Source: Candidatus Poribacteria bacterium
Lineage (GTDB): Bacteria > Poribacteria > WGA-4E > WGA-3G
Reading direction: 5' to 3'
Assembly (NCBI GenBank): GCA_028821605.1
Contig: JAPPFM010000005.1
Coordinates: 1-64,000 of the forward strand
Length of the DNA stretch: 64,000 bases
Shown here: positions 44,083 to 52,376 of the stretch, in pieces
Layout of the letters: the number at the start of each line of letters is the position of its first letter
Numbering within the stretch: position 1 is the stretch's first letter
Program-made: the position numbers and the translations under genes
Notes under the pieces: generated by a model
What the model was told of the DNA's origin: nothing
The model's database searches: none
What the model saw: only the letters and a program-made list of their open reading frames with translations

Positions 44083-44979
44083 CTATGATGCCAGATCGTC
44101 AAGCATCTGACGGATGTTGTGTTCACCACTATCAATAAATAGCGGTGCTAAAGGACCTCTACCGTGTAAGGTTTGAAGTAAGGTATCAATCTGTATCATA
44201 CGCTGTTGCGGCGTGCGGCATCTGAGCCACTTTTGAACAAATTCACGCGCAGGTCTTGGGTTACCCGTCCTCAGTGAACGGACACTTTTACGCCACGTCT
44301 GCCATTTGAAGGTATATTCACAATTTGGACATTCGAGTTTCTCATCTTTCTTTTTTAGACTCTTGCGATAATCCCGCCACCGGCGTTTGTAGCCGCAGGC
44401 TGTACATTCTATATTGCCGTGCTGATGAAGCGCAACTGCTTGACACTTCGGACATTGCAACTCAGGACTGGATTTCCGCATTCTGACAGTGCGTTCCATT
44501 GCGGGTGGATCTGGTCTACGGACAAGGTTAAGGCAGTGCGGACAGGGTAAAAGGACACGGGTTCTCACCGATTGATTGTAGGCTTCCTTGGACCATGTTT
44601 TACCACAGGCACATCGCAACCCAACTTCTTTGTATAGAACAGCGCGACAGTCAAAACATCGGGGGGTGTCTCGGAGTGCTTGACGGCAGTCGCGCCAGAG
44701 GAGCCGTCCGGTGCAGTGGGGGCAGTGGAACCAGTGTTCGTGCGTTCCACCTTCGCCGGAACTAAAGAGCGGATCAATCCGACGTGTAATCTTCGTGCTG
44801 CATTGTGGACAAGGCACACGCCCGCCTCGATAAACATCAGCAACTGTAGCGATGTCCGTACACCGTGCGTAAAGTTCCCAACCGACATCGTGTAGTAGCA
44901 AATCATCATAGATACCGAGCCGAGCATATCGGTAAAGTTGGCGGATTTTGATGGGTTTTACGCGGGGTGCCCAATTCAT
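44083..44979 (-). CDS. multi-zinc-ribbon protein
   Basis: A 298-aa protein with no known family. After an N-terminal helical region (~1-50) come repeated Cx2C knuckles: CPQC (57-60), CPHC, CFDC, CACG, CPHC, CPKC, CTAC and CPNC. They are arranged as four or five zinc ribbons. Several ribbons are followed by a short helix of the form W(R/S/Q)xxxR or Y (LLWRDCRQAL, KTWSKEAYNQS, RRWRDYRKSL, FKWQTWRKSV). The C-terminus is helical. No catalytic motif is seen. The repeated ribbon plus basic helix suggests nucleic-acid or protein binding (inference). Confidence 0.7.
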   Translation of the reverse strand: MNWAPRVKPIKIRQLYRYARLGIYDDLLLHDVGWELYARCTDIATVADVYRGGRVPCPQCSTKITRRIDPLFSSGEGGTHEHWFHCPHCTGRLLWRDCRQALRDTPRCFDCRAVLYKEVGLRCACGKTWSKEAYNQSVRTRVLLPCPHCLNLVRRPDPPAMERTVRMRKSSPELQCPKCQAVALHQHGNIECTACGYKRRWRDYRKSLKKKDEKLECPNCEYTFKWQTWRKSVRSLRTGNPRPAREFVQKWLRCRTPQQRMIQIDTLLQTLHGRGPLAPLFIDSGEHNIRQMLDDLAS

Positions 44980-45002
44980 AGGGGTTTCCTTTGAATTTCG
45001 AT

Positions 45003-45203
45003 TTACGAGATCAGTGCAGCGTACTTCATCGCTTCTTGGACATCAGCAGCCTTCAATTCCGGATAATCCTCAATAACCTCCTCAACTGACCGACCATTGG
45101 CTAATAATTTGAGAATTACGCTGACCGTGATTCGGGTGCCTCGAATCACAGGTTGCCCAAGACAAATTTTTGGATTAATTTGAATTCGATTCAGTTTTTC
45201 CAT
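45003..45203 (-). CDS. DUF433-type antitoxin-like protein
   Basis: A 66-aa protein with the full DUF433 pattern: RIQINPKICLGQPVIRGTRITVSVILKLLANGRSVEEVIEDYPELKAADVQEAMKYA. These winged-helix-like proteins are usually antitoxins for PIN-like (DUF5615) toxins encoded next to them. No such toxin gene is beside it; the gene sits between the Gfo/Idh and zinc-ribbon genes with 11- and 23-bp gaps. Confidence 0.85.
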   Translation of the reverse strand: MEKLNRIQINPKICLGQPVIRGTRITVSVILKLLANGRSVEEVIEDYPELKAADVQEAMKYAALIS

Positions 45204-45214
45204 TTCTATCTCTA

Positions 45215-46234
45215 CTATGCTGGAATTTGAACGACTTCTCCGGTTTCGATGCTACGGCTAATCGCTTCCAAGACGCGCATGTTCTGGTAGGAATCTTCGA
45301 GGCTTGAGTGTGGCTGCGTTCCCGCTTGCAGCGACTGTGCCCAATGTTGCATCTCTTCGAGATAACCGGGTCTGCCAATACCGTGATATGCGGTATTGAG
45401 GGTCCATTCTTCAGTTGGTGTATCGGCATAACCACCACCTTCGCCGAGCCATGTCGGCATACGGTAACGGCGCAACTTGCGTGTCTCCAATACCTGAATC
45501 GCCTGATTTCCGGTACCTTTGATAAAAACCATTGCTTCTAAAACCGGACCGGTGCCGAGCGTCATCGTACCGATACCACCGTTCTCGTAACGCAGATTCA
45601 CGGACATGGAGACGGTACTCGATGCGGCATCAACCGTGCCCATTGCGAAAACCTCGCTGACCTGTCCCATAAAGAAACGCATGCAATCGGTCGGATGGAT
45701 CACCTGATCAAGCATGAAGGACCAGGCAAAGGGCGATCCTGCCTCGCTTAGACGGGGACCTGGTGCGAGATACCGGGTATGATATTGGCACGGTATACCG
45801 AACTCATCTTCGTCCATCAACTGCTTAGCGATCCGATTCGCCGGGGCATGTCGCCACATGGTGCCGACCATACCTGTTTTACCGCTCTCAATAGAGGCAT
45901 CAACCAACATCTTCGCGCCTTCAGCGGTGGTCGCGGGCGGCTTCTCGGTATAAATATGATACCCCTCTCGGAGGCACTCAATACCGATGTCGCGATGTAA
46001 TTTATCCTCCGGTCTGCCCACAACAGCCACGGCATAGAGGTCTTCATTTTTAAACATCTCATTGTAATCGGTGTAATGACGGAGTGCGCCGAACCTTCGA
46101 GCGTTCGATGCTGCCTTCTCTTCAACGAGATCACAGGTGGCAACGAATTCAAATTCCGGCACCATCGGTATACACTGTTGCAATTGCGACGACATACCAC
46201 CACAACCAATAAAAGCAATTCGGATTTTATCCAT
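45215..46234 (-). CDS. Gfo/Idh/MocA family oxidoreductase
   Basis: A 339-aa NAD(P)-dependent sugar or inositol dehydrogenase-like enzyme. The Rossmann motif is IRIAFIGCGGMSSQL at the start, EKPPATTAEGAKMLVDA (near residue 97) is the family's EKP motif, and FMLDQVIHPTDCMRFFMG contains the conserved DxxxH-type region. Substrate unknown. AAGGAAAA precedes ATG 46234; the gene's leader and first codons are duplicated 120 bp upstream. Confidence 0.9.
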   Translation of the reverse strand: MDKIRIAFIGCGGMSSQLQQCIPMVPEFEFVATCDLVEEKAASNARRFGALRHYTDYNEMFKNEDLYAVAVVGRPEDKLHRDIGIECLREGYHIYTEKPPATTAEGAKMLVDASIESGKTGMVGTMWRHAPANRIAKQLMDEDEFGIPCQYHTRYLAPGPRLSEAGSPFAWSFMLDQVIHPTDCMRFFMGQVSEVFAMGTVDAASSTVSMSVNLRYENGGIGTMTLGTGPVLEAMVFIKGTGNQAIQVLETRKLRRYRMPTWLGEGGGYADTPTEEWTLNTAYHGIGRPGYLEEMQHWAQSLQAGTQPHSSLEDSYQNMRVLEAISRSIETGEVVQIPA

Positions 46235-46425
46235 TTTTTAATTTTCCTTGCGGTTCGTTTAGGCGGGTTGTGTGAGGAATCGCCCTCTCCGTATATCCGC
46301 CTACGCCGTTGTTGCAGGCTACACACTTTTGTGTTTCAACAACGCATTATCCATTTTTTAATTTTCCTTGCGGTTCGTTTAGGCGGGTTGTGTGAAGGAT
46401 TGCTCTCTCCGCATATCCGCCTACT
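46226..46425. repeat. 120-bp-period tandem duplication of the Gfo/Idh leader
   Basis: The stretch CCATTTTTTAATTTTCCTTG (46231-46250) and its continuation through CGGTTCGTTTAGGCGGG recur at 46351 onward. The copies differ slightly after TTGTGTGA. Each contains an AGGCGG...CCGCCT hairpin. The upstream copy keeps the ribosome-binding site and an ATG that starts an 11-codon frame (46319-46354, minus: MDNALLKHKSV). Confidence 0.75.
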
Positions 46426-46430
46426 TTGAC

Positions 46431-46997
46431 CTATTCAAAAAGCTGCGCAACCCGACAGGAAAATCCAGGCACGACATCCTCACCAGTAAGTGTGTCCGCA
46501 CCCGTAAACACCTTAATGTCTGTTTCAGAACGATATACTGTTACTGTTTTCATGACAGATTCAACAACCCATACCATTTGAGTTCCTGCCTCCAGATAAG
46601 CTTGTACCTTTTCAGTGACACGCCACTGAACATCTGTTGGTGAGATGACTTCAACAGCAAAATCCGGTGGCATTGGAGATCCTTTACTCTCATCTTCAGG
46701 TAGGCGCGCGGTTGAAATAAACGCGACATCCGGTTTCATTCCGCGTTCTCCGACTTTAAATCCTGCTTCTACATACACATCCCCTAACTGATTTTCACTT
46801 ACGTATGTAAATAAATAGTGGGTGATTCTCGCACTAATTTTACCATGTCCTAATGACGGAGACGACATCGGCACTAATTCTCCTTTAACGTATTCATACC
46901 CCTCTATATCGCGTGCCAGAAATTCCTCCACTGTCATCGTAGTAGGTTCGGGCGGGTATATTTCTTGCGCGACTTCTGAAACTTCCTGTAAATCCAT
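46431..46997 (-). CDS. Uma2 family (DUF820) restriction-endonuclease-fold protein
   Basis: A 188-aa protein. The PD-(D/E)xK-type pattern of Uma2 proteins is present: MTVEEFLARDIEGYEYVKGELVPM, GMKPDVAFIS, FAVEVISPTDVQWRVTEKVQAYLEAGTQMVWVV. AAGGAGG precedes ATG 46997. Biological role unknown for the family. It lies 20 bp downstream of the HAD gene, which suggests one transcript. Confidence 0.88.
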   Translation of the reverse strand: MDLQEVSEVAQEIYPPEPTTMTVEEFLARDIEGYEYVKGELVPMSSPSLGHGKISARITHYLFTYVSENQLGDVYVEAGFKVGERGMKPDVAFISTARLPEDESKGSPMPPDFAVEVISPTDVQWRVTEKVQAYLEAGTQMVWVVESVMKTVTVYRSETDIKVFTGADTLTGEDVVPGFSCRVAQLFE

Positions 46998-47017
46998 TTT
47001 CCGTTCCTCCTTACGGA

Positions 47018-47737
47018 CTATGTTATCCCCAACAAGTCTGCCAGCTCGTTAAAATCGTTGGCGACGAGGTCAGAGGGGTGCGCGTTTACGCCTTGAACTC
47101 CACCAGGTCCATATTCTAAAGGACGCGGCACCAGGGCAGTTTGAAAACCGACCGCCTGTGAGGCTCGAAGATCACCAGGGTGTGCGGCTACCATCATAAC
47201 TTCACCGGGGGACAAACCAAGCAGGGAAGCGGCGGTTTGGTAAACTTCGGGATCCGGTTTGTAATGCCCTGTTAATTCGGCAGACAGGATACAATCCCAC
47301 GGCAGTCCCCCAAATTTCGCCATGTTGGTCAGCAAGGCAACGTTGCCGTTAGAGAGCGTGGCGATGATATACTGCTTGCGGAGCCGTCTCAAACCGCTGA
47401 CTGCATCGGGCCACGGTTTGAGCCGATGCCAGACCCGATTCAGATGATCTTTATCGGTTTCGTTTAAGCCGACGATTTCAAATTCGTCAAGAAGACTATC
47501 CAAGATGAGCCGATGTAGTGCGTCAATGTTTTGCCACGGCAATTCGCCGCGTCGGACCCTATCCATCGCGGGACCGTATCCAGAGCGCCATTTCAAGGCG
47601 AATTGCGCCCAATCAATATCAATACCGTGGATATTTCCAAATTCTTCACCTTCGGCAACAATTGAACCGTACCAATCTACAACCGTGCCAAACACATCAA
47701 AGGTGAGTGCTTTGATTTTGGATTGCTCGCTTTGCAT
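47018..47737 (-). CDS. haloacid dehalogenase type II-like HAD hydrolase
   Basis: A 239-aa protein. The HAD nucleophile Asp14 is in LTFDVFGTVVDW, the motif II Ser in ATLSNGNVALL, the Lys in GHYKPDPEVYQ and the acidic motif in VAAHPGDLRAS. The DxFGT start and general spacing are those of (S)-2-haloacid dehalogenases. Many relatives act on other phosphate or halogen substrates, so the activity is only probable. Confidence 0.85.
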   Translation of the reverse strand: MQSEQSKIKALTFDVFGTVVDWYGSIVAEGEEFGNIHGIDIDWAQFALKWRSGYGPAMDRVRRGELPWQNIDALHRLILDSLLDEFEIVGLNETDKDHLNRVWHRLKPWPDAVSGLRRLRKQYIIATLSNGNVALLTNMAKFGGLPWDCILSAELTGHYKPDPEVYQTAASLLGLSPGEVMMVAAHPGDLRASQAVGFQTALVPRPLEYGPGGVQGVNAHPSDLVANDFNELADLLGIT

Positions 47738-47887
47738 CGTCCTATCCCTTTCTGTCGTTCAAAATTTACCAAGAAGAATGGCTCATTCTTTTTTTAACGC
47801 AAGTCACATCATAAACCAACTTATCTCAATTGTCCATTGAATTGTTTTATCAGACGTGAAGATTGACGCTATCATGGAAACGTCCGT

Positions 47888-47927
47888 AAAAAAAAGCACT
47901 CTGACGTGAAGTCGGACGCCAGAGTGC
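47888..47927 (-). terminator. rho-independent terminator of the sigma-factor gene
   Basis: On the minus strand, the stem GCACTCTG/CAGAGTGC (47920-47927 and 47896-47903) is followed directly by eight T residues (47888-47895). It lies 40 bases after the sigma-factor stop. Confidence 0.85.
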
Positions 47928-47966
47928 AAAGAGGGTTTATATGTTTAAAACCTAAGGACCTATATC

Positions 47967-48557
47967 TCATAAGCTTGTCCTGTAGGGTGCCAAAAATTTC
48001 CGGAGTTGTCGAATCGCTGCGTTCTTGCGCGAGGCAACAGTCCCAATCGGACATTCGAGGATCGTCGCGACTTCTTGATAAGACAATCCTTGAACCTCTG
48101 TCATCCGAAACACCACTTGGTGTTCCTTCGACAACTTATCAATCGCAGACTGAATCGCCTCGTAGGTCTCTTTAGCAATGAGCAGTGCCTCCGGAGAATA
48201 ACGTGTATCCGCTATAGCGACAGCGATAGGATGAGAGTTTTCATCTTCATCACTATAGACGGCATCCAATGATTCAATCTGGGGTGTCCTTTGCTCTGTC
48301 GCCAATTGTTTTAAACAGACGTTCTTGGCGATATGATAAAGGAACGTCCTGAATTTGGCAATCGGGCGGTACGTTGGTACACAACGCCACAGCCGCAGGA
48401 ACGTCTCTTGACAAAGGTCCTCCGCGAGTGTTTGGTTTTTGACAAATCGATAGATAAAATTTAAAGTGTTTGCGTAATGTCGCTCCGTTAAAATTCGGAA
48501 TGCATCTCTGTTTCCATCTTTCACAGAGAGCATCAACTGTTCGTCAGTGTGTAACAT
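47967..48557 (-). CDS. ECF-type RNA polymerase sigma factor
   Basis: A 196-aa protein. ATG 48557 was chosen: GGAGGAG lies six bases upstream. Region 2 is AFRILTERHYANTLNFIYRFVKNQTLAEDLCQETFLRLW, with the -10-binding helix PIAKFRTFLYHIAKNVCL. Region 4 is KLSKEHQVVFRMTEVQGLSYQEVATILECPIGTVASRKNAAIRQLR. No anti-sigma gene follows; the next gene downstream is the HAD hydrolase, after a strong terminator. Confidence 0.92.
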   Translation of the reverse strand: MLHTDEQLMLSVKDGNRDAFRILTERHYANTLNFIYRFVKNQTLAEDLCQETFLRLWRCVPTYRPIAKFRTFLYHIAKNVCLKQLATEQRTPQIESLDAVYSDEDENSHPIAVAIADTRYSPEALLIAKETYEAIQSAIDKLSKEHQVVFRMTEVQGLSYQEVATILECPIGTVASRKNAAIRQLRKFLAPYRTSL

Positions 48558-48583
48558 GCTTGTCTCCTCCAAAGAGGAGCTTC

Positions 48584-48808
48584 TCAAGCGAAGGCGCGCA
48601 ACCCTCCTTCCATGCGATAACGGAGGATGCCTGCTTGTTCACTCCTCTGTCCGTGCCTTCCCCATAATCGAGCTCTGGTCCAACAACGAAACACATTGGC
48701 AATTTTGAATGCCTGTGTCTTCAGGGAGATCACGTCTCCCAAAGTACAGTCTCGTTCATCTCCAGCGTGAGGCGTTGCCTCCGTTAAACACAAAACGTAC
48801 TGACGCAT
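48584..48808 (-). CDS. small ORF upstream of the sigma factor
   Basis: A 74-residue frame starting at ATG 48808 with AGGAG eight bases upstream. The product (MRQYVLCLTEATPHAGDERD...) matches no family, is rich in Arg and Cys and could be a leader ORF whose translation affects the sigma-factor gene 27 bases further on. Coding status is uncertain. Confidence 0.35.
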   Translation of the reverse strand: MRQYVLCLTEATPHAGDERDCTLGDVISLKTQAFKIANVFRCWTRARLWGRHGQRSEQAGILRYRMEGGLRAFA

Positions 48809-48991
48809 TATGAAACTCCTTTCTAACTTATTCGTCAGGTAGGGACAGCGTTTGATGCCCCTTTTTCGATCAATAAAAAAGATTTGCTAATGGTTTAACC
48901 CATGTAATCAGAAATAATTCATTTAAAATTCAAAAAAATTATATTTTCACCTTAATAACCCCAATTTTCTGGAGTATACGCTGCGTTTTCT

Positions 48992-50107
48992 TTATATTTC
49001 TGGCTGAAAAGGCTCCAGTGACAGTGAGGGTTTTCCTGTTGTGATCAGTTCACCGATGAGTTGCCCCGTGATCGGTGCGAGAAGAATGCCGTTTTTGAAA
49101 TGTCCAGATGCCAAGACGACGTTGTCATACCCCGGCAAGTAGCCGAGAAGCGGTCCTTTTCTTACATAAGGACGCAAACCTGCCCACGTTTGCACGAAAG
49201 TGCTGTTCGCGAGTTGTGGCGCGATGGCAACTCCTGCGTCAATCATCTGCTTGGCACCGTCCACTGTTGCGGTTTTGTCATAACCGACAAATTCGACGGT
49301 GGCACCGAGTAGAATTTTACCATCGGCTCTCGGTACGACGTAAATGCCGAGTCCATCAACGATGTGCTGGAAAGGCGGCGGCATCGCTTCAACGAGGACG
49401 ATCTGTCCCTTCGCGGGTCCAATCTGTATCGGCACGTCAAGTTGGGCAATCAGCGCACCTGCCCAGCATCCGGCAGCAATCACGAACGTGTCCGCGTATA
49501 AGGTTTCGCCGTTCACGACGACCCCGACAACGCGATTTCCATCGTTTTTACTGTCTCGGACAAAATCGGTGACAGGATTGCCTACTTGGAATTCCGCGCC
49601 GTGTTTTGCTGCGCCCTTTGCGAGTGCTGTCACCATCTTCGGGTTGCGGACTTGTGCATCTTCAGGAAACAGAACGGCACCAGCAATAGATTTCGAGAGT
49701 GCTGGCTCCAACTCCCTTGCTTGTTCGGCTGTCAAGACTTCCGTTGAAAAACCGCGTTTCACGCGCCGGTCTGCGAGACCAATTAACCCCGCCGCCTCAG
49801 CCTGATTGAAGAATACGGATAGGGTCCCAGATTGGATGAACTCAATATCTATCTGGGTCTCTGTACGGAGTTCCTCCGCTAAGGACGGATACAACTCAAG
49901 ACTCGCGCGGCAGAGCGTTGGATACGGTTCATGTGTTGACGCGTGTGAGGTTAAAATTCCTGCACCTGCCCATGAAGCCTCCGTACCCACAGCGTGCGCT
50001 TTGTCAATCACCAAGGGTTTCACGCCTCGCTTAGCAAGATCGTAAGCGATGGCACACCCGATAATCCCTCCACCAATAATGATGACATCGGCGTGATTTT
50101 GATTCAA
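48992..50107 (-). CDS. ThiO-like FAD-dependent amino-acid (glycine) oxidase
   Basis: A 371-aa protein. The TTG at 50107 was chosen because GGAGG lies five bases upstream and the FAD motif follows at once. DVIIIGGGIIGCAIAYDLAKRGVKPLVIDK is the N-terminal dinucleotide fold, GTEASWAGAGILTSHAS the conserved FAD-contacting loop, and WAGLRPYVRKGPLLGYLPGYDNVVLASGHFKNGILLAPITG the C-terminal signature of ThiO/DadA. Glycine oxidase supplies the imine for thiamine thiazole; no other thiamine gene is in view. Confidence 0.85.
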   Translation of the reverse strand: MNQNHADVIIIGGGIIGCAIAYDLAKRGVKPLVIDKAHAVGTEASWAGAGILTSHASTHEPYPTLCRASLELYPSLAEELRTETQIDIEFIQSGTLSVFFNQAEAAGLIGLADRRVKRGFSTEVLTAEQARELEPALSKSIAGAVLFPEDAQVRNPKMVTALAKGAAKHGAEFQVGNPVTDFVRDSKNDGNRVVGVVVNGETLYADTFVIAAGCWAGALIAQLDVPIQIGPAKGQIVLVEAMPPPFQHIVDGLGIYVVPRADGKILLGATVEFVGYDKTATVDGAKQMIDAGVAIAPQLANSTFVQTWAGLRPYVRKGPLLGYLPGYDNVVLASGHFKNGILLAPITGQLIGELITTGKPSLSLEPFQPEI

Positions 50108-50249
50108 GTTTTCCTCCACTTTACCCCAAAATTGCAACAATTTAGTTTAGCACATTGTTGGGTCGCCTGTCAATCTCACTTGCCAAATGCCAATTTGACT
50201 ACTTATACACATTTTCGGATGCACTTATTCTGACAATGCAGATTGCAAC

Positions 50250-50278
50250 TTGAAATTTCGGCGGATTCGGTGTATAAT
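50250..50278 (+). promoter_or_regulatory. sigma70-like promoter before the vertex-protein gene
   Basis: TTGAAA (50250-50255), 17-bp spacer, TATAAT (50273-50278). Matches are five and six of six. It reads toward 50378 and probably serves the two-gene unit of vertex protein and 5-formyl-THF cyclo-ligase. Confidence 0.7.
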
Positions 50279-50377
50279 TACTACAAACATTATCAAGCGA
50301 ACTATCTCAAATTCGGTGGTGCAGGAAAAAGTAGATTAGCACAAAAACCTCGCCCAACATGAAAGGTCTTTTATTAC

Positions 50378-50665
50378 ATGATCCTTGGAAAAGTGACTGG
50401 GACAATCGTCGCGACGCAGAAAGATGAAAAATTGATCGGAAGCAAGCTGATGGTTGTCCAAGATGTAAACCTGGACGGAGACGTTGATCGGAAATATACA
50501 GTCGCTGTAGATGCAGTAGGTGCTGGTATCGGTGAAATTGTCCTTATCGCCACCGGTAGTTCCGCTCGACAGACCGCAGTGACGAGCAATAAACCGGTTG
50601 ACGCTGTAATCATGGCGATTGTTGATACCGTGGAAGTCGCTGGAAAAGTCAGGTATCAAAAGTAG
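50378..50665 (+). CDS. EutN/CcmL-type bacterial microcompartment vertex protein
   Basis: A 95-aa protein with the full EutN/CcmL pattern: MILGKVTGTIVATQKDEKLIGSKLMVVQDV at the N-terminus, then YTVAVDAVGAGIGEIVLIATGSSAR and PVDAVIMAIVDTVEV. Such proteins form pentamers that cap the vertices of microcompartment shells. No hexameric BMC-domain shell protein, signature enzyme or other microcompartment gene is in the 64 kb. It is five bases upstream of a folate gene, in one transcript. Whether it supports a shell encoded elsewhere cannot be told from here. Confidence 0.92.
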   Translation: MILGKVTGTIVATQKDEKLIGSKLMVVQDVNLDGDVDRKYTVAVDAVGAGIGEIVLIATGSSARQTAVTSNKPVDAVIMAIVDTVEVAGKVRYQK

Positions 50666-50670
50666 GAACG

Positions 50671-51246
50671 ATGAAGATCGCGACCGAACGGAAACGCGTC
50701 CGCACTGAAACACTCCGCCGTCGCGAGGCACTCACCTCAGAAGAGAGGGCAAGGCTCAGCCAGCGTATCGTTAATTCCGTTTCACGCTGGATACAGCGTG
50801 AGGGTTTCGATTCCGTGATGCTCTACCTGAGTATGAGAAGCGAGGTTGAAACCACCGATCTGCTTGAAGGGTTACTTAATTCAGGCAAGCAGATTTGCGC
50901 CCCAACGGTAAATACCGAACAGGTAAAACTCACACCAAGGCGGGTTCAGAATCCGAAAACAGAACTGGTCCGTCATCGCTACGGCATGTTGGAACCTAAG
51001 GACGCATGTCCAATTTTCCCGACTGAACACCTTCAACTCATCGTGGTTCCCGGTATCGCCTTCGATCGAAAGGGATATCGTCTCGGCTACGGCAAGGGTT
51101 TCTATGACCGATTCCTCACGAAATGCCCGCACGCCATCCCTATTGGATTAGCATATCAGATACAGGTTGTAGAAGATACGTTTCCACAAGCGTGGGATGT
51201 CCCTGTTCAACACATCTTCACAGAGACGGGTAGGATAGCGATTTAA
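50671..51246 (+). CDS. 5-formyltetrahydrofolate cyclo-ligase
   Basis: A 191-aa protein converting 5-formyl-THF to 5,10-methenyl-THF with ATP. Motifs: RVRTETLRRREALTSEERA at the start, LYLSMRSEVETTDLL, and the signature VVPGIAFDRKGYRLGYGKGFYDRFL near residues 127-151. Length is normal. Its stop abuts the stop of the convergent ComEA-like gene (TAATTA). Confidence 0.92.
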   Translation: MKIATERKRVRTETLRRREALTSEERARLSQRIVNSVSRWIQREGFDSVMLYLSMRSEVETTDLLEGLLNSGKQICAPTVNTEQVKLTPRRVQNPKTELVRHRYGMLEPKDACPIFPTEHLQLIVVPGIAFDRKGYRLGYGKGFYDRFLTKCPHAIPIGLAYQIQVVEDTFPQAWDVPVQHIFTETGRIAI

Positions 51247-51633
51247 TTATTTGACATCAACGAAAGGTCTCAATTTCTCCAGCGTCTTTGCACCAATCCC
51301 CTTGACTTTCTGGAGGGCATCCACACTGGTAAAGTTACCGTTCTGCGACCGATAGTCGACAATTCTTTGTGCCGTTCCCGCGCCGATATTTGGAAGGGTT
51401 TGGAGTTCCTCGGCAGAGGCGGTGTTGATATTAAGAAGCGCGGGTTTATCCGGTGTTACTTGGCTTTGTGGACGTTCCTCATTTGGACCAACGATCAGAT
51501 CTGGTTTTCCGAGGAAGATCGCAGGTGCGAACCGTCTCACACCCCAAAAACCGGTCCCGACTAAAATTAGTATCACGAGAAAAATGACAGCCTTCCAATA
51601 ATGGCGTTCAATAGTATCCGATACGTGATTCAT
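51247..51633 (-). CDS. ComEA-like helix-hairpin-helix DNA-binding protein
   Basis: A 128-aa protein. ATG 51633 was chosen (AAGGAA seven bases upstream). One N-terminal membrane segment (AVIFLVILILVGTGFWGV), a ~40-residue linker, then the tandem helix-hairpin-helix domain LLNINTASAEELQTLPNIGAGTAQRIVDYR...DALQKVKGIGAKTLEKLRPFV. ComEA proteins bind DNA at the membrane during natural transformation. No other competence gene is in view. Confidence 0.88.
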   Translation of the reverse strand: MNHVSDTIERHYWKAVIFLVILILVGTGFWGVRRFAPAIFLGKPDLIVGPNEERPQSQVTPDKPALLNINTASAEELQTLPNIGAGTAQRIVDYRSQNGNFTSVDALQKVKGIGAKTLEKLRPFVDVK

Positions 51634-51680
51634 TTCTATTTTCCTTAAGAAACAACATTCCACGCGACATCAATGATAAC

Positions 51681-52220
51681 TTAATCAAAATATTCGTCTT
51701 CGCTAAACTTCGTCCACGATTCAAATATGGGGAAAGGTCGAGGGAAATTGTCATTGTCAATATTTAACTTGAACCGAATCCTTTTGCTGTCGAAAAGGTT
51801 TCGGACCGAAATGGAGACTCCTGAGGTTTCAATGCAGTTGTCGCACTGGGTGGGGAGTATTTGTACCGAACGCGGTGCCTCAAAATAAATTCTATATTCC
51901 GAACCAGCCTTTTCAACGCGATAATCGTCCGCTAAAATCTCCCACTCACTCAAAGCAGTATTGCCTTCGGCGTACTGCGCCCACAAACTGACACCACTAA
52001 AGAAATCAAGAATAATGCCTTTTCTTTTCGTTGCGTCTTTAGACGGATCGAATTGCCGAAATGAACGACCTTTCAGTGCTGCCTTTATTTCCTCTTCTTC
52101 TTGCATACTTACCGGTTGCAGCGGATTGAGACACGAAGAGAGCATCAGACATATAAACGCAAGCGTGAAAGGCATAAGGTGTATTTTTGTGTTCGCATTG
52201 AAGGTTTTATGGTGACGCAT
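51681..52220 (-). CDS. hypothetical lipoprotein
   Basis: A 179-aa protein. A signal peptide with lipobox (FICLMLSSC, Cys near residue 30) predicts lipid attachment. The mature part is predicted beta-rich with one CDNC pair (near residue 125). No family is recognised. An internal ATG (MPFTLAF) could be the real start. It is followed by the ComEA-like gene after 17 bp without obvious functional link. Confidence 0.65.
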   Translation of the reverse strand: MRHHKTFNANTKIHLMPFTLAFICLMLSSCLNPLQPVSMQEEEEIKAALKGRSFRQFDPSKDATKRKGIILDFFSGVSLWAQYAEGNTALSEWEILADDYRVEKAGSEYRIYFEAPRSVQILPTQCDNCIETSGVSISVRNLFDSKRIRFKLNIDNDNFPRPFPIFESWTKFSEDEYFD

Positions 52221-52376
52221 GTTTTGTCCTCCGATTTTTTAACTAAATTGTAGCGTTAATCGAATCGTTTTATCCACAGAAAACGGGTCGTGCGTATTGC
52301 AGTATTTGGATTATACTTGATATGGAAATCCGCCTCTGCTAAAATAGGCGGTGAATTCACGATTGGAGAAAATATT

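Noticed and set aside
45003-45203. Complete DUF433/DUF5615 toxin-antitoxin pair
   Set aside because: No PIN-like partner gene on either side; neighbours are a Gfo/Idh enzyme and a zinc-ribbon protein.
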